Source: Candidatus Thiopontia autotrophica (GTDB taxonomy: Bacteria; Pseudomonadota; Gammaproteobacteria; GCF-002020875). Taken from it: DNA of 43,285 nt. Below, piece by piece: positions 42,231-43,285 of the stretch. The notes below the pieces were generated by a model that did not search any database, was not told where the DNA came from, and saw only the letters and a program-made list of their open reading frames with translations. The position numbers and the translations under genes were made by a program. The stretch lies in NCBI GenBank assembly GCA_014384675.1, contig JACNFK010000019.1, positions 1 to 43,285 on the forward strand, given 5' to 3'. Numbering within the stretch: position 1 is the first letter of the stretch; each line of letters opens with the position of its first letter.

Positions 42231-43225
42231 AGGGTCAAACCTGCTTTGTTAGCGTTATTCGGTAGTAATTCAATTGCTCTCTTAACGACACAAGTCGCTC
42301 AGAACGCTCTTTCAGTTTTTTCATCTGACGACTCAGGACCGTGATATCGCGATTAAAGTAGTCAGCGGTCTCTGTCAGGGTCTTTCCTGCATCATGGACG
42401 GCCAGCAAGGTGATCACTGCACGGGCCTCTGTTATTGCTCTGCGTCGGCTTGCGGAGCGGAGTTCATCTTTATTGAGGTTTTGCTGATCACAAATCAGGT
42501 CAACAATCTGCTCAAGTGGGATATTCGGCGCACTGGTGACACCCGCTCTCTCTTCCATTCTACGCAGAAAATCATCACTGCCAATCACCCGTCCTTCGGT
42601 CGTTCCACTGGTAAATAGTGCCTGTTGCTGCTCATCTACTGGCTCACCAAGCAGGTGGAGGTATCTGGCACGCGCCGCATCACGCTCTTCATGAAACTGC
42701 CGCAGCACCCAATCTGTTGTCAGCCATGGCGTGGTTTGTCGCCCCAGGTAGGCGTGGTGGCTGCTCCAGGGATGATCATCTGTACTCTTCACAAGTTCTG
42801 CCCGCACCGGATTGAGGTGGATATAACGAACCAGTTCCAGCAGATAGTGATCGGTATCGACCATCAGCGCCTTGTAACGCCCTTGAAACAGGTGCCCTAC
42901 CCGATCATGTTGCCGGTTGAACCAGTAGGTGTAGCGCTGTGAGAGCACCTTCATCATTTCAGAGAGCGGAGTATCCGCACACTGTAGCAGCATGTGAACG
43001 TGGTTCCCCATCCAGCAGTAGGCATGTAACCGGTGCTTGTGTTGCTCCAACCCTTCAGCGAGAAACCGCTCAAACTGTTGATACGCCCCATTCTCACCAA
43101 AAATAGTCTGCTTGGCATTGCCGCGCAGCATGACATGGTAGAACGCACCGGGGTGGAAGAGTCTGAGTTTTCTGGACATGCGGTTAGTATAGCGCGAATA
43201 ACGCTAAAACAGCAGGTTTGACCCC
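42231..43225. mobile_element. RAYT 2 element with 29-bp terminal inverted repeats
   Basis: 42231-42259 (AGGGTCAAACCTGC start) and 43197-43225 are inverted copies matching at 26 of 29 positions, and they bracket exactly one transposase gene. The deletion element at 38279-38597 has the same ends. A further tip (AACAGCAGGTTCGACCC, 42201-42217) lies just outside. Confidence 0.8.
42235..43179 (-). CDS. REP-associated tyrosine transposase (RAYT 2)
   Basis: 314 aa, paralogue of RAYT 1. SRKLRLFHPGAFYHVMLRGNAKQ, HUH motif His60-Val-His62, candidate catalytic tyrosine 112 or 119 in YLLELVRYIHLNPVRA, and a C-terminal helix-turn-helix region (EARAVITLLAVHDAGKTLTETADYF). Codons for the last residues (RITLTKQV) and the stop are inside the left terminal repeat. 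Intact and likely active, given the nearly identical deletion derivative 4 kb away. It is associated with AGGGTCAAACC tips rather than the GGGGTCAGGC tips of RAYT 1. Confidence 0.92.
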   Translation of the reverse strand: MSRKLRLFHPGAFYHVMLRGNAKQTIFGENGAYQQFERFLAEGLEQHKHRLHAYCWMGNHVHMLLQCADTPLSEMMKVLSQRYTYWFNRQHDRVGHLFQGRYKALMVDTDHYLLELVRYIHLNPVRAELVKSTDDHPWSSHHAYLGRQTTPWLTTDWVLRQFHEERDAARARYLHLLGEPVDEQQQALFTSGTTEGRVIGSDDFLRRMEERAGVTSAPNIPLEQIVDLICDQQNLNKDELRSASRRRAITEARAVITLLAVHDAGKTLTETADYFNRDITVLSRQMKKLKERSERLVSLREQLNYYRITLTKQV

Positions 43226-43239
43226 GCTATGTGACCCCG

Positions 43240-43285
43240 CTATGCAGTCTGTTCACGGTAGACCCAATCTGCGATCTCCTCCTCT
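43240..43285 (-). CDS. C-terminal fragment of an unidentified gene at the right edge
   Basis: On the minus strand the frame GAG GAG GAG ATC GCA GAT TGG reads EEEIADWVYREQTA and then stops at 43240-43242. Only 14 codons are visible. The acidic/amphipathic composition suits an antitoxin tail, but the identity is open. Confidence 0.35.
   Translation of the reverse strand, partial: EEEIADWVYREQTA

Noticed and set aside
34682-43285. Island as an integrated prophage or conjugative element
   Set aside because: No integrase, structural, replication or transfer genes are present; only RAYTs, toxin-antitoxin-type genes and ATPases.

Overview
The window reads as the chromosome of a gammaproteobacterium outside the Enterobacterales. 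Gene orders are typical of that class: cysS-ppi-lpxH, cvpA-purF-metZ, prfB-lysS, recJ-rpfE-like, alaC-hom-thrC, surE-pcm-yqaA-nlpD-rpoS and rimP-nusA-infB-rbfA-truB-rpsO-pnp. Use of O-succinylhomoserine sulfhydrylase (metZ) and an RpfE-like protein beside recJ suggests a Xanthomonadales/Chromatiales/Pseudomonadales-like gene complement. No marker here fixes the genus.

Layout. (1) 1-3.3 kb: an OmpR/EnvZ-type two-component pair, a small exported repeat protein, and two very short membrane-protein ORFs. Three arrays of GAAAC-type direct repeats with helical phasing lie in the surrounding gaps, so this looks like a compact regulon. (2) 3.2-3.9 kb: a palindrome, a duplicated tRNA-Lys tail and a Pro-Arg-His-Lys tRNA operon on the minus strand. 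(3) 3.9-34.6 kb: core housekeeping genes, nearly all on the minus strand after lpxH. They cover folate (folD), Cys-tRNA, proline isomerases, lipid A (lpxH), Met/Thr/Ala metabolism, purines, translation (lysS, prfB with its programmed frameshift), DNA repair (recJ), stationary-phase sigma factor and the nusA-infB-pnp operon. (4) 34.6-43.3 kb: an accessory island. It contains a RelBE-like toxin-antitoxin pair, two REP-associated tyrosine transposases (RAYTs), a transposase-derived deletion element, a coiled-coil nuclease-fold protein, two DUF4143 ATPases, an AbiE pair, a HigBA pair and an apparent partial gene at the right edge. Half-palindromes beginning GGGG(T/A)CA or AGGGTCA separate these modules.

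The core gaps hold several long structured repeats. Two elements (4839-4965 and 15583-15719) have unrelated 33-37 bp inverted arms, one perfect and one near-perfect, around a shared 53-nt core. That core forms two GGA-loop hairpins with compensatory base changes, which resembles CsrA/RsmA binding sites. Two other long hairpins (15374-15579 and 19024-19201) share an apical TTTGAG...GAGTT motif. A further palindrome (8351-8513) copies the end of a coding sequence.

The best candidates for something undescribed are the OmpR-linked small-protein locus (about 0.1-3.2 kb), the GGA-hairpin elements, and the RAYT palindrome family with its apparently mobilised toxin-antitoxin cassette. All functions are inferred by reading the sequence; no database search was run.
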